From NCBI GenBank assembly GCA_024695225.1, contig JAILIO010000237.1:1-5242 (forward strand): 5,242 nucleotides of DNA, in the 5' to 3' direction. The notes beneath the pieces were generated by a model. It ran no database searches and was not told the origin of the DNA. It saw nothing but the letters and a program-made list of their open reading frames with translations. The position numbers and the translations under genes are program-made. The DNA comes from Lachnospiraceae bacterium. GTDB lineage: Bacteria > Bacillota > Clostridia > Lachnospirales > Lachnospiraceae. Below are positions 5,165-5,242 of this stretch, in pieces (the stretch's first letter is position 1; each line of letters starts with the position of its first letter).

Positions 5165-5242
5165 TAACAAGTATATGGCTTTGGCGGGGATCTGTTCCAG
5201 AAGAGACGCCGATAAGCTTATACAGCAGGGGAGAGTGATGGT
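5157..5242 (+). CDS. 5' part of an RsuA/RluB-family rRNA pseudouridine synthase
   Basis: Only 28 codons and two bases are in the window; the gene runs off the right edge. The visible protein, MRLNKYMALAGICSRRDADK followed by LIQQGRVM, is the classic N-terminal S4 RNA-binding domain of the RsuA/RluB/RluE/RluF family, which isomerises specific uridines of ribosomal RNA to pseudouridine; hallmark residues are RLNKY, AGxxSRR and the I..GRV turn. The catalytic Asp motif would lie outside the window, so 16S (RsuA) and 23S (RluB) specificity cannot be told apart. GAGG at 5146-5149 supports the start at 5157. It is a housekeeping gene, probably functionally unrelated to the acylation genes, and no promoter of its own is obvious between the repeat array and its start. 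Confidence 0.88.
   Translation, partial: MRLNKYMALAGICSRRDADKLIQQGRVM

Overview
The window looks like a piece of a Bacillota chromosome, probably Lachnospiraceae-like Clostridia. This is inferred from moderate GC, frequent AGG/AGA arginine and ATA isoleucine codons, purine-rich ribosome binding sites, and a Gram-positive-style lipoprotein and surface-polymer gene set. No genus is claimed. All recognised genes are on the + strand.

Layout. (1) From the left edge to 568 is the 3' part of an unrecognised gene for a helical, charged, probably membrane-anchored protein. (2) It overlaps by 4 bp (ATGA) a lipoprotein gene (565-2241) that fuses a periplasmic-binding-protein-like domain to a von Willebrand factor A domain with an intact MIDAS. 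(3) A 54-bp gap carries a Shine-Dalgarno sequence and a 9-codon mini-ORF (2267-2296). Its TGA overlaps the ATG of a 447-aa MBOAT membrane O-acyltransferase (2296-3639). (4) The next gap (3640-3864) holds a good sigma-70/sigma-A type promoter and then a 20-bp tandem repeat array. (5) A membrane-anchored SGNH/GDSL hydrolase with a long acidic linker follows (3865-4857). (6) Next comes a 16-bp tandem repeat array of sixteen full units (4866-5121), with a degenerate extra unit that contains the hydrolase stop codon. (7) At the right edge is the first 28 codons of an RsuA/RluB-family pseudouridine synthase (from 5157), whose start region carries a 13-bp-period duplication.

How they may work together. 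MBOAT plus SGNH pairs are an established arrangement for O-acylation of surface polysaccharides or cell-wall polymers (AlgI/AlgJ/AlgX, PatA/PatB and DltB/DltD are precedents). The MBOAT would carry acyl groups across the membrane, and the anchored SGNH protein would transfer or remove them outside. The substrate cannot be read from this window. The VWA lipoprotein and its upstream partner appear to form a separate translationally coupled pair, which may be co-transcribed into the MBOAT gene.

The most unusual content is in the non-coding DNA. Two tandem arrays with different periods (20 and 16 bp) but a related unit flank the SGNH gene, and the 16-bp array has a 48-bp higher-order period. Small translation-control structures, namely a coupled mini-ORF before the MBOAT gene and an out-of-frame duplicated start before the pseudouridine synthase, recur at gene starts.
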